From positions 1 to 46,553 of the forward strand of contig CAYSZB010000011.1 in the NCBI GenBank assembly GCA_964435475.1: a stretch of DNA of 46,553 bases, written 5' to 3'. Positions within the stretch are counted from its first letter, which is position 1. The number at the start of each line of letters is the position of its first letter. The position numbers were made by a program, and so were the translations under genes. Source of the DNA: CAYSZB01 sp964435475 (GTDB lineage Bacteria > Chloroflexota > Anaerolineae > Anaerolineales > Anaerolineaceae). Under the pieces are notes generated by a model, which was not told the origin of the DNA, ran no database searches, and saw only the letters and a list, made by a program, of their open reading frames with translations. Below, piece after piece: positions 1 to 7,515 of the stretch.

Positions 1-59
1 AAGCATTTGTGCAGACAAGAAATAAATACACAGGAGCGCCAAAAGGACTGGAACCAATG

Positions 60-89
60 TCGACAAAAAACATAATATTAAGATATAAT
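60..89 (+). promoter_or_regulatory. Candidate promoter of the small membrane protein
   Basis: TCGACA at 60-65 (one mismatch to the -35 consensus) lies 18 bp before a perfect TATAAT at 84-89. It sits about 20 bp upstream of the small ORF starting at 111, which also has its own purine-rich ribosome binding site. The call rests on pattern match only. Confidence 0.5.
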
Positions 90-110
90 TAACAGGAGTG
101 GAGGGCGATC

Positions 111-245
111 ATGGACGACAACGAAAAAATTACACATGTCCCAAGCAAAGTTCTGAACCGGAAGCTTAATTTCATCCTGGTTGTTGTCATTCTGAATTTT
201 CTTGTCTTTATCGGGGCGCTTGCATATTATTTTATGTACCTGTAA
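111..245 (+). CDS. Small single-pass membrane protein (44 aa), function unknown
   Basis: ATG at 111 follows a strong Shine-Dalgarno region (AGGAG and GGAGGG about 8-15 nt upstream) and a good promoter. The predicted 44-residue protein has a charged N-terminal part of about 19 residues and then one hydrophobic helix (about residues 20-44, rich in Val, Leu, Ile and Phe), ending with Met-Tyr-Leu right after the membrane segment. It lies alone, facing a terminator and the convergent peptidase gene. The combination of promoter, RBS and one clean transmembrane helix argues for a real gene. No family was recognised and no function is proposed. Confidence 0.55.
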   Translation: MDDNEKITHVPSKVLNRKLNFILVVVILNFLVFIGALAYYFMYL

Positions 246-274
246 TTTACTTCCCATAAAATAAACAATAAAAA

Positions 275-300
275 GCTACCGCCTGGTAACAGGCGGTAGC
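275..300 (-). terminator. Rho-independent terminator of the oligoendopeptidase gene
   Basis: Perfect 11-bp stem (275-285 with 290-300) and a GTAA loop. Read on the minus strand it is followed by TTTTTATTG, a proper U-tract just downstream of the peptidase stop codon. It may also stop the small forward gene ending at 245, though the forward side lacks a U-run. Confidence 0.85.
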
Positions 301-324
301 TAGTCATAATTTGACCAGAAGTTA

Positions 325-2127
325 TTATAAAGCGCAGTAGCGCTCTACTTTAGCTTCAATAACCTTAAGGCTGCCTTCCCAGAAGCTCTTGGATCGGATG
401 TCGATCCCAAAGCGGGCTGCCAGGTCTGCTGCCGTTCCTTCGCCAGTGCTTGCCAGCAGTTTCATGTATTCCGGCACGAATGCTTCGCCTTTTTGCTGGT
501 AAATTGCAAATAGTCCCAGTCCAAATAAGAGGCCAAAAGCATAGGGGAAGTTATAAAAAGAGAGGGTTGTGCTGTAATAGTGTGGTTTCCAGGTCCACAT
601 GTATTTGTGCAGGTGATCTTCATCCAACCCGTCGCCATAAGTTGCCATCTGGGCGCGTTCCATGATGTCACACAGGTCCTCGGCGCTCAATTCACTCTTT
701 TCGCGGCGTTCAAAGACCTCCTTCTCGAACAGGAAGCGTGAATAAATATCCACGATGACCTGCGAATCGCCGATCAGGGAGGTCTCAAGGATCGCCAGTT
801 CCTCCTGGGGGTCCGTCACCTCGGAAAGGATCGCGTTTGAGACGATCGTTTCGCACATGATCGAGGCGGTTTCAGCCATCGTCATCGGTGTGGTGCGCTG
901 GATCTCTGTTTTCCCGGCTTTGAACATACAGTAATTGTGAAAACCGTGGCCCAGTTCATGTGCCATCGTCGAAACCTGGTCCAGCGAGCCATCAAAATTG
1001 CACAGGATGCGCGATTCCTTTACGACTGGCACAGACATGCAGAAGGCACCGCCCCGTTTTCCTGCGCGTTGTTCAGCATCGATCCAGTAGTTTTCGAAAG
1101 CTTTTCTGGCGAACCCCTCCAGTTCAGGCGTAAATGTGGCAAAGTTCTTCAGGATCAACTCCCTGGCTTCCTCGAAGCTGTAGGTCTTGCTGACCTTACC
1201 CACCGGCGCAAAAAGGTTCCACCAGGGCAGTGCCTCCTGCCCAAAGCGTTTGGCTTTTGCCCTGAAATAGCGCCTGAACATCGGGAATGAGTCTTGCATT
1301 GCACCCATCATGGCGTCCAAAGTCTCCTGGTCGATGCGTGCCATGTCTAGCGCACTGTGCAGGGCATCCCGGCGACCCCGGTGCTTGTTCAACGTGTTGA
1401 CCGTTCCTTTGATCCCATTCATCGCTGCTGCGATCGGCTCTTTGATCTCTTCCCAGGCCTTAAGTTCAGCCTCATAAGCCTTTTTGCGGGTCGCCTCATC
1501 CGGGTGCCCATGTAAATTGATCACCGCCGGCATGGGCAGTGTCTTCATCTCACCACCTACCTCGATGGAAACTGTCTTTTGTGAGGTAACTGTGCCTTGC
1601 AATTGTTCCCAGGCTCTACCACCCGAGAGGTTCAACTCTCCCGCCAGCACTTCCTCCCCTTCGCTCATCAGGAATTGAGCCTGGTCGGCATTTTCCAACA
1701 GGGCAAAGGCATGTGCTTTTGCGCTGCCCTCTACCTCAAGTGCCGCAGGTAGAAAAGCCTTCACCTCGCCAAGCCATGCCTGTAGCCTGGTATTGAGCGT
1801 CCGCACCGGCAGCATCAGGATGCCAAAGCGCGAATTCAGGCGCATGGCATCTTTGTTGTATGAATCGGTGCTGATAAATCCATTTAAATAAGCCCTGATG
1901 GTATTTGTTTTAAGAAACAAGCCATTGAACCGGTCAACCACCACTGATAATTTCTCTGCCATCAGGCTCGCCGGGGTCTTAGCATTCATCGGGATGAGGT
2001 TCTCCTGGAAATAGCGTTCAATTGCCTTGCATTCTTCGCTGACCCATTGAATATCTGCTTCCAGGTGAGGGCTGTTTAGACTTTCATAAACATTGGATAG
2101 GTTCCAGTGGGGAATTTTGTCTGTCAT
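325..2127 (-). CDS. pepF: M3 family oligoendopeptidase (PepF-like)
   Basis: The 600-residue protein is a normal length for bacterial M3B oligoendopeptidases, cytosolic zinc enzymes that trim short peptides. The zinc-binding helix HELGH is at residues 390-394. The downstream metal-ligand Glu region (ETASIMCET, about 416-424) and the conserved C-terminal tyrosine/glycine segment (WKPHYYSTTLSFYNFPYAFG) are intact. No signal peptide is seen. The start at 2127 has a good SD (AAGGAG). A TATAAT box lies at 2156-2161 and the gene ends in its own terminator, so it is probably monocistronic. A role in peptide scavenging is inferred from the family. The exact M3B subclade cannot be assigned by eye. Confidence 0.93.
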   Translation of the reverse strand: MTDKIPHWNLSNVYESLNSPHLEADIQWVSEECKAIERYFQENLIPMNAKTPASLMAEKLSVVVDRFNGLFLKTNTIRAYLNGFISTDSYNKDAMRLNSRFGILMLPVRTLNTRLQAWLGEVKAFLPAALEVEGSAKAHAFALLENADQAQFLMSEGEEVLAGELNLSGGRAWEQLQGTVTSQKTVSIEVGGEMKTLPMPAVINLHGHPDEATRKKAYEAELKAWEEIKEPIAAAMNGIKGTVNTLNKHRGRRDALHSALDMARIDQETLDAMMGAMQDSFPMFRRYFRAKAKRFGQEALPWWNLFAPVGKVSKTYSFEEARELILKNFATFTPELEGFARKAFENYWIDAEQRAGKRGGAFCMSVPVVKESRILCNFDGSLDQVSTMAHELGHGFHNYCMFKAGKTEIQRTTPMTMAETASIMCETIVSNAILSEVTDPQEELAILETSLIGDSQVIVDIYSRFLFEKEVFERREKSELSAEDLCDIMERAQMATYGDGLDEDHLHKYMWTWKPHYYSTTLSFYNFPYAFGLLFGLGLFAIYQQKGEAFVPEYMKLLASTGEGTAADLAARFGIDIRSKSFWEGSLKVIEAKVERYCAL

Positions 2128-2155
2128 TTTTTACTCCTTCAGTTTTGTTGCACTG

Positions 2156-2175
2156 ATTATAACTGATGCGCATCA
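2156..2175 (-). promoter_or_regulatory. Candidate pepF promoter with a 12-bp palindrome
   Basis: On the minus strand a TATAAT box (2156-2161) lies about 30 bp before the pepF start. Immediately upstream is the perfect palindrome TGATGCGCATCA (2164-2175), in the position of a -10/-35 spacer operator. No convincing -35 hexamer was found, which would be compatible with an activator-dependent or repressor-controlled promoter. The regulatory role is inferred. Confidence 0.35.
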
Positions 2176-2235
2176 TCAGGCGGTTTTTTTGACAGGGAAT
2201 GGTTTTTCCTATAAAACAAACCCCCAAAAAGAATT

Positions 2236-2261
2236 GAGGGATGGGTTTGTGCCCATCCCTC
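2236..2261 (-). terminator. Terminator downstream of the PadR-HAAS operon
   Basis: A 10-bp perfect stem (2236-2245 with 2252-2261) with a 6-nt loop is followed on the minus strand by AATTCTTTTTGG. It lies 15 bp beyond the stop of the membrane protein gene. Confidence 0.8.
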
Positions 2262-2276
2262 TGATCGATCAGCAGA

Positions 2277-3335
2277 TCAAGGTTTTACATTCTTTGCATA
2301 GATTCCTTTTAGAAGGATGAAAGCACTATGGATCAGGTCAATGCTCATCACCACCAGGAGGAAGATCAGGAACCATCTCACGAAATCAAATTGGAAGAGG
2401 GTTTGTAATCCTTCAATACCATCTACCGGGAACCCTGCCGCCTTGGCTTTGTTTACATCAAACGCCAGTAATTTACCTGCCTTCAGCATTGCGGAAACCA
2501 ATGCGATCTCCGAAACTTTGATGGCTATCCCAAGCATCCTGGCGATCACATCATATTGCATTTTGTATAACAACCAGCAATTGACCAGCAAATCGAGCCC
2601 GGTATTGATGGCGATCCATGGAATGAATGCCTTGAACGCATCGGTAAAGATCGGTACCATGAACCACTGTTCATCCACCCTCCACCACATGCCCGCCCAT
2701 CGCTCAAACAGGAAGATCCAGAATACCAGGGCAATTGAGCCAAAGACGATCCCCAAAACAGGTTCCCAGGCTTTGATCTTGTCTCTTTCCGAAACCAGCT
2801 CGGGAAGCTCACTGGTTTTCCAATTCCTCTTCTCTTCCTCCAGAAATTCAAGCGCTTTTCCCTGGTTAACCTGGGGAAAGAACCGTGTCAGGATCATCAA
2901 TACGATCGCTGCCGTGCCTATGATACCCACCCCGACCTGCCAGACCTGGCCTATTAGTTCCCAAATGCTCCAAAAGGGACTTTTACCACCGCTTAGTGCA
3001 AAAGACAATAGCCCTGCAAAGAACACAACCGCTGTTACTACTGGTGTCAGATAAACCACGATGATACGAAATATGGTGTTATGTTGTGATCCAATCAGGT
3101 TGTCGCCGGGCAGATATGCCGCAGCAACTGACCTGGGGGAACCCATTTTCCGCAGCTCGGTCTCCAGGAAATCCTCTGTCAATATTTCCTCAGTTCCATA
3201 GTGATCTTCCAGGGTATCCATCAGGTTGGCCTGGATCTCAGCAATCATGTCCTTCCGTCCCTGCAGGGGTAGGTGACGTTCAACACCCAGGAGGTAGCGC
3301 TCCAATAAAATTTGACTTTTTTCTGATAATTTCAT
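2277..3335 (-). CDS. HAAS-domain multi-pass membrane protein, PadR partner
   Basis: The 352-residue protein begins with a soluble helical module of about 80 residues. It carries the features of HAAS/DUF1700-type N-termini found beside PadR regulators (LLGVERHLP, then EIQANLMDTLEDHYG, then LRKMGSP). Roughly six hydrophobic segments follow, for example near residues 93-115, 130-150, 195-215, 260-280 and 325-350. The chosen ATG at 3335 overlaps the PadR stop by 4 nt (ATGA) and has a GGAGA Shine-Dalgarno. The longer reading upstream would run far into padR. Such proteins usually serve as the regulated output of the PadR repressor in the membrane. The ligand or signal is unknown. Confidence 0.75.
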   Translation of the reverse strand: MKLSEKSQILLERYLLGVERHLPLQGRKDMIAEIQANLMDTLEDHYGTEEILTEDFLETELRKMGSPRSVAAAYLPGDNLIGSQHNTIFRIIVVYLTPVVTAVVFFAGLLSFALSGGKSPFWSIWELIGQVWQVGVGIIGTAAIVLMILTRFFPQVNQGKALEFLEEEKRNWKTSELPELVSERDKIKAWEPVLGIVFGSIALVFWIFLFERWAGMWWRVDEQWFMVPIFTDAFKAFIPWIAINTGLDLLVNCWLLYKMQYDVIARMLGIAIKVSEIALVSAMLKAGKLLAFDVNKAKAAGFPVDGIEGLQTLFQFDFVRWFLIFLLVVMSIDLIHSAFILLKGIYAKNVKP

Positions 3336-3673
3336 TTGATGATCTCCTCTATCACTTGCAATTGTTCCTGCCATTCATGGCGCAGTGCTTCCATGACAGC
3401 AGCCCCCATTTCATTTAATTGGTAATATCGTCTCGGTCGTGCATCCTCAATGATCCAGTCACTCTGCAGGTAACCCTGGCTCTCCAGTCGCCGCAAAAGC
3501 GGGTAAAGGGTATCCTGTGTGATCTCGAAGCCTTTCTCTTCGAGCTTGCGAAGTAGCGAGTAACCGTATTCCTTGCTTTCAAGTTGACTCATCACGACCA
3601 ACACGATCAAACCACGGCGCAACTCTGCGCTCAACTGCCGGACTTGCTCTTCTATCTTTTCTGGTTCAATCAT
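3332..3673 (-). CDS. PadR family transcriptional repressor
   Basis: The 113-residue protein is a compact winged-helix regulator: an N-terminal helix, then LRRGLIVLVVMSQL, the recognition region with YGYSLLRKLEEKG and the hallmark TLYPLLRRLESQGYL, a wing with RPRRYYQLNEMG, and a C-terminal dimerisation helix. This is the short PadR-s2 type. ATG 3673 is chosen because the longer reading frame (to 3709) would put its start inside the promoter. The -10 box ends only 6 nt before this ATG, so the mRNA is probably leaderless. It forms a two-gene operon with the HAAS membrane protein and probably represses itself through the palindrome at 3684-3702. Confidence 0.9.
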   Translation of the reverse strand: MIEPEKIEEQVRQLSAELRRGLIVLVVMSQLESKEYGYSLLRKLEEKGFEITQDTLYPLLRRLESQGYLQSDWIIEDARPRRYYQLNEMGAAVMEALRHEWQEQLQVIEEIIK

Positions 3674-3679
3674 GACTAT

Positions 3680-3709
3680 AGTATACTGTATATTATACAG
3701 TAATGTCAA
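3680..3709 (-). promoter_or_regulatory. padR promoter with embedded palindromic operator
   Basis: On the minus strand there is a consensus -35 TTGACA (3704-3709), an 18-bp spacer and a -10 TATACT (3680-3685). The spacer is almost wholly filled by a perfect inverted repeat, TACTGTATA-T-TATACAGTA (3684-3702). A protein bound there would block RNA polymerase, the usual arrangement for PadR autorepression. The operator assignment is inferred from position and symmetry. Confidence 0.75.
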
Positions 3710-3889
3710 TAGACATTATTATATTTTACAAATCATTAACAATTTACAGTAACAAGATTTGCATATTAAACTAATGCTTCAGTGGAGGTGTGATCTCACC
3801 ATTTACAAATATCAGAAAAATTCTATTCCATGGCTCGAAGGGGTCATGCTGCCCCTCACCCGACCCAATTAAGTTATACTTGTCAAGCA

Positions 3890-4351
3890 ATGAACAATAT
3901 ATCAAACGATCCTCAAGACCAAACGGTCATCTGCCAGGTCACCTCTGAATGGCACCTGCTCCTCGAACAACCCTACCAGCATAGGATTGAGGATAATTCC
4001 CTCATCCTTTGGACCAAAGGTCGCAGCATCATTGCCGCGTCTTTCCGCCTCCCGCCCGAACTTTCGCGCGATGAACTTCTGTCCAGGCTGAAGTCACGAC
4101 CTTCCGCCGGCATCCTGGATGTCTATGAATCAGTCCAGGACAATATCTACCGCCTTGCTTTTTTACAGAGCGAAACCCTAGAAAAGGACCAGTCCCGCCT
4201 GGCCATGCATACCTTCACCATCTCCCGGCAGTCCTGCCTTCAGGTTGGTTTTTACTTCGACCTCCCCGCCGACGTGCAGTGGGCAAAACAAACCTGGGAC
4301 ACTGTTTCAAATCAACCCCTTCAAGAGGAACTACATCATGAGTACGATTAA
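3890..4351 (+). CDS. Hypothetical protein (153 aa), coupled to a cyclase-like gene
   Basis: No family was recognised. The ATG at 3890 is preferred over the upstream ATG at 3830. The 20 residues between them look non-coding, and a TATACT box (3875-3880) ends 9 nt before 3890, which suggests a nearly leaderless transcript. The protein is soluble, mixed alpha/beta and slightly acidic, with no signal peptide or transmembrane segment. Its last 14 nt overlap the start of the next gene, so the two are very likely co-translated and may work together. Function cannot be assigned. Confidence 0.6.
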   Translation: MNNISNDPQDQTVICQVTSEWHLLLEQPYQHRIEDNSLILWTKGRSIIAASFRLPPELSRDELLSRLKSRPSAGILDVYESVQDNIYRLAFLQSETLEKDQSRLAMHTFTISRQSCLQVGFYFDLPADVQWAKQTWDTVSNQPLQEELHHEYD

Positions 4352-5153
4352 ACCCCAAACCGGTTTCCTGGCTTTTTTTGACATCCTCGGTTATAAGCAG
4401 ATCATTCTCAATAATGACATCCACAAAACCGCCCAGCTCGTCTCGGACACCCTCGTCACCATGCCATCCAGCATCATCAACAATGTCACCGGGCCGGATC
4501 AGGATGCAGAAATAAAACCTTTCGACCAGGCCACATGGAATGAGAATCTCTCAAAGGTCAACTGGCTGATTTTTTCTGACAGTATCCTGGTCAGTCTGCC
4601 CTTTGACCCTCAATCCGCGATCGCTGATCTGCTCCAATCCTATGCCGCCTTTGTCACCGTCTGCGCCACCTTGATGAGCCGCACCTTTAAAGCAGGCTTT
4701 CCTTTGCGGGGCGCCATATCGGTGGGTGAATTCTTCATCCAGGACCGCACCTTTGCCGGTAAACCCATCATCAATGCCTACCGCACCGCCCAGGACCTGG
4801 AGTTCAGCGGGTGCATCCTTGATGAGGATGCCAACAACTTCATCAGTTACCTGCGCAAGGAAGTGATCAAACAGGGCAATGAAAACCTGCTCACCATGCT
4901 GGACCAGACGACCATCCTCTACATCGTCCCCAAAAAGAACGACTCTTCCGAACGTCACCGCGCCATTAACTGGGTATCCCTGGCGCTGCCTGGTTTTCCC
5001 CAGGTGGAGGGCAATGTCCGCGATTATGTTTACAATGCCTTCCTGATGCATAACAAGATCGCTGTACCCCAGGTACAGGCCAAGATCAATAACACCGAAA
5101 TGTTTGTCCGCCATGTCCTGACCAATTTGCAGATCAAACCCTGGACCTCCTGA
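4338..5153 (+). CDS. Nucleotidyl-cyclase-like fold protein of unknown function
   Basis: ATG 4338 has a nearby AGAGGA Shine-Dalgarno and overlaps the preceding gene by 14 nt. The 271-residue protein starts with FLAFFDILGYKQ and continues with WLIFSDSILVSLP, RGAISVGEFFI and a segment containing INAYRTAQDLE. The order of these motifs mirrors the class III cyclase homology domain: first metal Asp after a beta strand, second Asp in the (S/G)D hairpin, Gly-rich strand, then a VN..AR-like helix. The two Asp residues (in FFDILG and FSDSI) could bind metal. The usual substrate-selecting residues are not apparent. No sensor, membrane or effector domain is present. Enzymatic activity is inference only; it may be a diverged or inactive relative. 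Confidence 0.6.
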   Translation: MSTIKPQTGFLAFFDILGYKQIILNNDIHKTAQLVSDTLVTMPSSIINNVTGPDQDAEIKPFDQATWNENLSKVNWLIFSDSILVSLPFDPQSAIADLLQSYAAFVTVCATLMSRTFKAGFPLRGAISVGEFFIQDRTFAGKPIINAYRTAQDLEFSGCILDEDANNFISYLRKEVIKQGNENLLTMLDQTTILYIVPKKNDSSERHRAINWVSLALPGFPQVEGNVRDYVYNAFLMHNKIAVPQVQAKINNTEMFVRHVLTNLQIKPWTS

Positions 5154-5190
5154 CCATATAAAAACAGGTTTACCCCACTTAAAACAAAAA

Positions 5191-5223
5191 TGAGATGATC
5201 GTTGACCGCTCATCTCATTTTTT
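5191..5223. terminator. Bidirectional terminator between convergent genes
   Basis: An 8-bp stem TGAGATGA/TCATCTCA (5191-5198 with 5210-5217), extendable by flanking A/T pairs, has an A-run before it and TTTTTT after it. It can therefore serve both the cyclase-like gene (+) and the sixA-like gene (-). Confidence 0.75.
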
Positions 5224-5245
5224 GGTCTTGCTGATCTTTCAGGAA

Positions 5246-5941
5246 CTACTTCTTATCCTTCTTGCCCTTCTTTTCTTTCTTGTCCTTCTTGTCTTTCTTG
5301 CCCTTCTTTTCTTTCTTGTCGCCCATTGGTGTTTCTCCTTTCTTTGGGGTTTCTGTGGTTGTCGCCGAAGGCGAAGCAACCTCTTTTCCATCCTTCTTAG
5401 GATGCTTTTCCGGACCTTCCGATTTTTCCTTAGCCTTGCTTCCTGCTTTTGGTTCTTCTTCGATCATCCGCCAGAAGCCGACCAGGTCCCCGGAGATTTC
5501 TCGGTCCAACTCTGCCCAGGAGTGAATGCCAAGCACAAGGTATGCCAGGCTGCCTGTAGGCAGAGAATCCACCTTACCATCCATGATCTGCAGCAATGCC
5601 TCCAGCCCCGGGTTATGCCCCACGACCATCACCCGTTCCACCGTGTCAGGCAGTTCTTTCAACTCTTGAAAATAGGCATCCGGTTCTGCCATGTAGAATT
5701 CCTTCGCCTTGGTGATGGACTTCTTACACTTGCAGATCTTGCCAATGATTTCGGCTGTATCGAAAGCCCGCACCGCATGCGAGGTCAGGATCAGTTGCGG
5801 CACCAGTTCGTTCTCCAACAAAACATGCCCCAGGTATTCCGCCTCGTGAATGCCCCGCTTCTTTAATGGGCGGTCCTTATCAGGGAGGTCTTTATCTTTC
5901 CAACTGGATTTTGCGTGTCTGACGATAAGTAAAGTCTTCAT
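5246..5941 (-). CDS. sixA: SixA-type phosphohistidine phosphatase with lysine-rich tail
   Basis: The N-terminal 160 residues form a histidine phosphatase domain: RHAKSSW at residues 8-14 (catalytic His9), the arginine/acid segment near TSHAVRAFDTAEII (53-66), and VVGHNPGLEAL (second His109). SixA proteins remove phosphate from phosphohistidine on signalling proteins and are about 150-165 residues long. This one has an extra tail of about 70 residues, rich in Lys, Glu and Pro. The tail ends with KKEKKGKKDKK, one Asp, and the same 11 residues again (209-231). The start has a GGAG Shine-Dalgarno. The tail could bind nucleic acid, polyphosphate or an acidic partner; that is inference. The substrate is unproven, since related RHG phosphatases act on small molecules. 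Confidence 0.85.
   Translation of the reverse strand: MKTLLIVRHAKSSWKDKDLPDKDRPLKKRGIHEAEYLGHVLLENELVPQLILTSHAVRAFDTAEIIGKICKCKKSITKAKEFYMAEPDAYFQELKELPDTVERVMVVGHNPGLEALLQIMDGKVDSLPTGSLAYLVLGIHSWAELDREISGDLVGFWRMIEEEPKAGSKAKEKSEGPEKHPKKDGKEVASPSATTTETPKKGETPMGDKKEKKGKKDKKDKKEKKGKKDKK
5249..5317 (-). repeat. 33-nt in-frame tandem repeat in the sixA tail
   Basis: Two 33-nt units (5249-5281 and 5285-5317), separated by one Asp codon, encode identical 11-residue lysine-rich peptides. They differ only at a few synonymous positions, which indicates recent duplication or selection for the peptide. Confidence 0.85.
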
Positions 5942-6126
5942 GGTAACACTCCATGCTTTCCTGGATTCACTTGCTCAATACTATTTCAATCTTATCACGA
6001 TTCAAAGCTGCGATTCCATAAAATCTTAGTGTTTTTGGAAAAATCTTGAGGTATCAATATACATTGGTATTAACCAAGTGACCTCGAATGATATACTATT
6101 TTACAAAATAAACAATATTGGCTGAC

Positions 6127-7503
6127 ATGAACAAAGAAAATCGCAACATCCTCTTAACCTGTGGGGTCATCCTGTTGATCGTGATCCTCTGCCTCTCAGT
6201 AGTGATCGCTATTGGCGCAGGAATTTTCCTGGTCTCACCAAAAAACCAGGTCGCACCAACGTCGACCCTACCACTACCCACCCCATTGCCAACCTCATCC
6301 ACAGGGTCAGACCTTGACATGTCGATCGCCACCCAGATGGACTTGATCCAATCCCAGGTGATCGTCCTGCGCGGTCTTGACCCCACGCAAGCCATCTCCC
6401 GTATGCTGCTCAGTGGAGATCAATTGCGCGAAAATGTGATCAACGATTTTCTGAGTGAATACACCCCGCAGGACGCTCAGCGTGATGCGCGGGTTCTACA
6501 TTTATTGGGTCTGCTTCCCCCTGGTTTTGACCTGGTCGATTTTTACACTGAACTCTACAGTGAACAGATTGCAGGTTACTATGATAATGAAGCCCAGGCA
6601 ATGTATGTTGTTCAAGGCACTGCCTTTGGAGGCAATGAGCGTATGACCTATGCCCATGAATATGTCCACGTATTGCAGGACCAGGCCTTTGACTTCATTG
6701 GTGGTTTGAAATATGATGATGAAAATTGTGAAGCTGATAGTGAGCGCTGCGCCGGTATCCAGGCATTGATCGAAGGGGATGCCACCCTGACCGAACTGAA
6801 ATGGTTCCAGGAATACAGCACCCAGCAGGACTATGAAGACATCATGGAATTCTACCAGGCTTACCAAAGCCCGGTTTATGATCAGGCACCAAATTACATG
6901 CAGAAGGATTTTATGTTCCCTTATGAAAAAGGTCAACAGTTTGTACAGCACTTGTTTGACAGGGGTGGTTACAAAGCAATCAATAATGCCTATACCAATG
7001 TTCCCGTGTCAACCGAGCAGATCCTGCACCCTGAAAAGTATCCTTATGATAAACCGCTTGAGGTTGAACTGCCTGACCTCAGCAGCGCCTTGGGACCAGG
7101 CTGGCAGGAGACAGAACGCAATGTCATGGGCGAGTGGTATACCTACCTCCTTCTCGCCCATGGCTATGACCCTCAATTCAGGGTGCCTGAACAGAAAGCG
7201 GAGGATGCCGCTGAGGGTTGGGGTGGTGATACCTACCTTGTTTACGAGAATGAAAACACTGCTGAGACGGTTTTTGTTATGGTAAGTCTTTTTGATACCA
7301 CCCGTGACCTGGATCAATACGTATCGACATTCAAGGATTACGGCGACCTGCGCTGGGGTAACCCGGCAGACCGCTCAAAAAATGAAAGTCTCTGGCAGAA
7401 AGATGGAATTTACAGTTTGTTCATCAATGACGCAGAGTCCACGACCTGGATCATGGCACCGCGCATGGACCTGCTCCAATCCATCCGGCAAACACTGCCG
7501 TAA
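6127..7503 (+). CDS. Membrane-anchored HExxH metallopeptidase-like protein
   Basis: A short charged N-terminus leads into one strong transmembrane helix (about residues 12-36 of the product), then a Pro/Thr/Ser-rich linker, and an extracytoplasmic domain of about 400 residues. The domain contains YAHEYVHVLQDQ (HEYVH, about residues 177-181 from this start) and, about 35 residues further on, EGDAT, which could supply the third zinc ligand as in gluzincin-like peptidases. No named family was recognised. The start could be ATG 6127 or TTG 6118; ATG is chosen. A TATACT box lies at 6092-6097. The next gene follows after 12 nt, so they are probably co-transcribed. Peptidase activity is inferred from the motif. 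Confidence 0.7.
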   Translation: MNKENRNILLTCGVILLIVILCLSVVIAIGAGIFLVSPKNQVAPTSTLPLPTPLPTSSTGSDLDMSIATQMDLIQSQVIVLRGLDPTQAISRMLLSGDQLRENVINDFLSEYTPQDAQRDARVLHLLGLLPPGFDLVDFYTELYSEQIAGYYDNEAQAMYVVQGTAFGGNERMTYAHEYVHVLQDQAFDFIGGLKYDDENCEADSERCAGIQALIEGDATLTELKWFQEYSTQQDYEDIMEFYQAYQSPVYDQAPNYMQKDFMFPYEKGQQFVQHLFDRGGYKAINNAYTNVPVSTEQILHPEKYPYDKPLEVELPDLSSALGPGWQETERNVMGEWYTYLLLAHGYDPQFRVPEQKAEDAAEGWGGDTYLVYENENTAETVFVMVSLFDTTRDLDQYVSTFKDYGDLRWGNPADRSKNESLWQKDGIYSLFINDAESTTWIMAPRMDLLQSIRQTLP

Positions 7504-7515
7504 AGGATAAATCTT

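Noticed and set aside
2317..3054. 245-codon forward reading frame opposite the HAAS membrane protein
   Set aside because: It lies wholly antisense to a well-supported gene, and its composition looks like a shadow frame.
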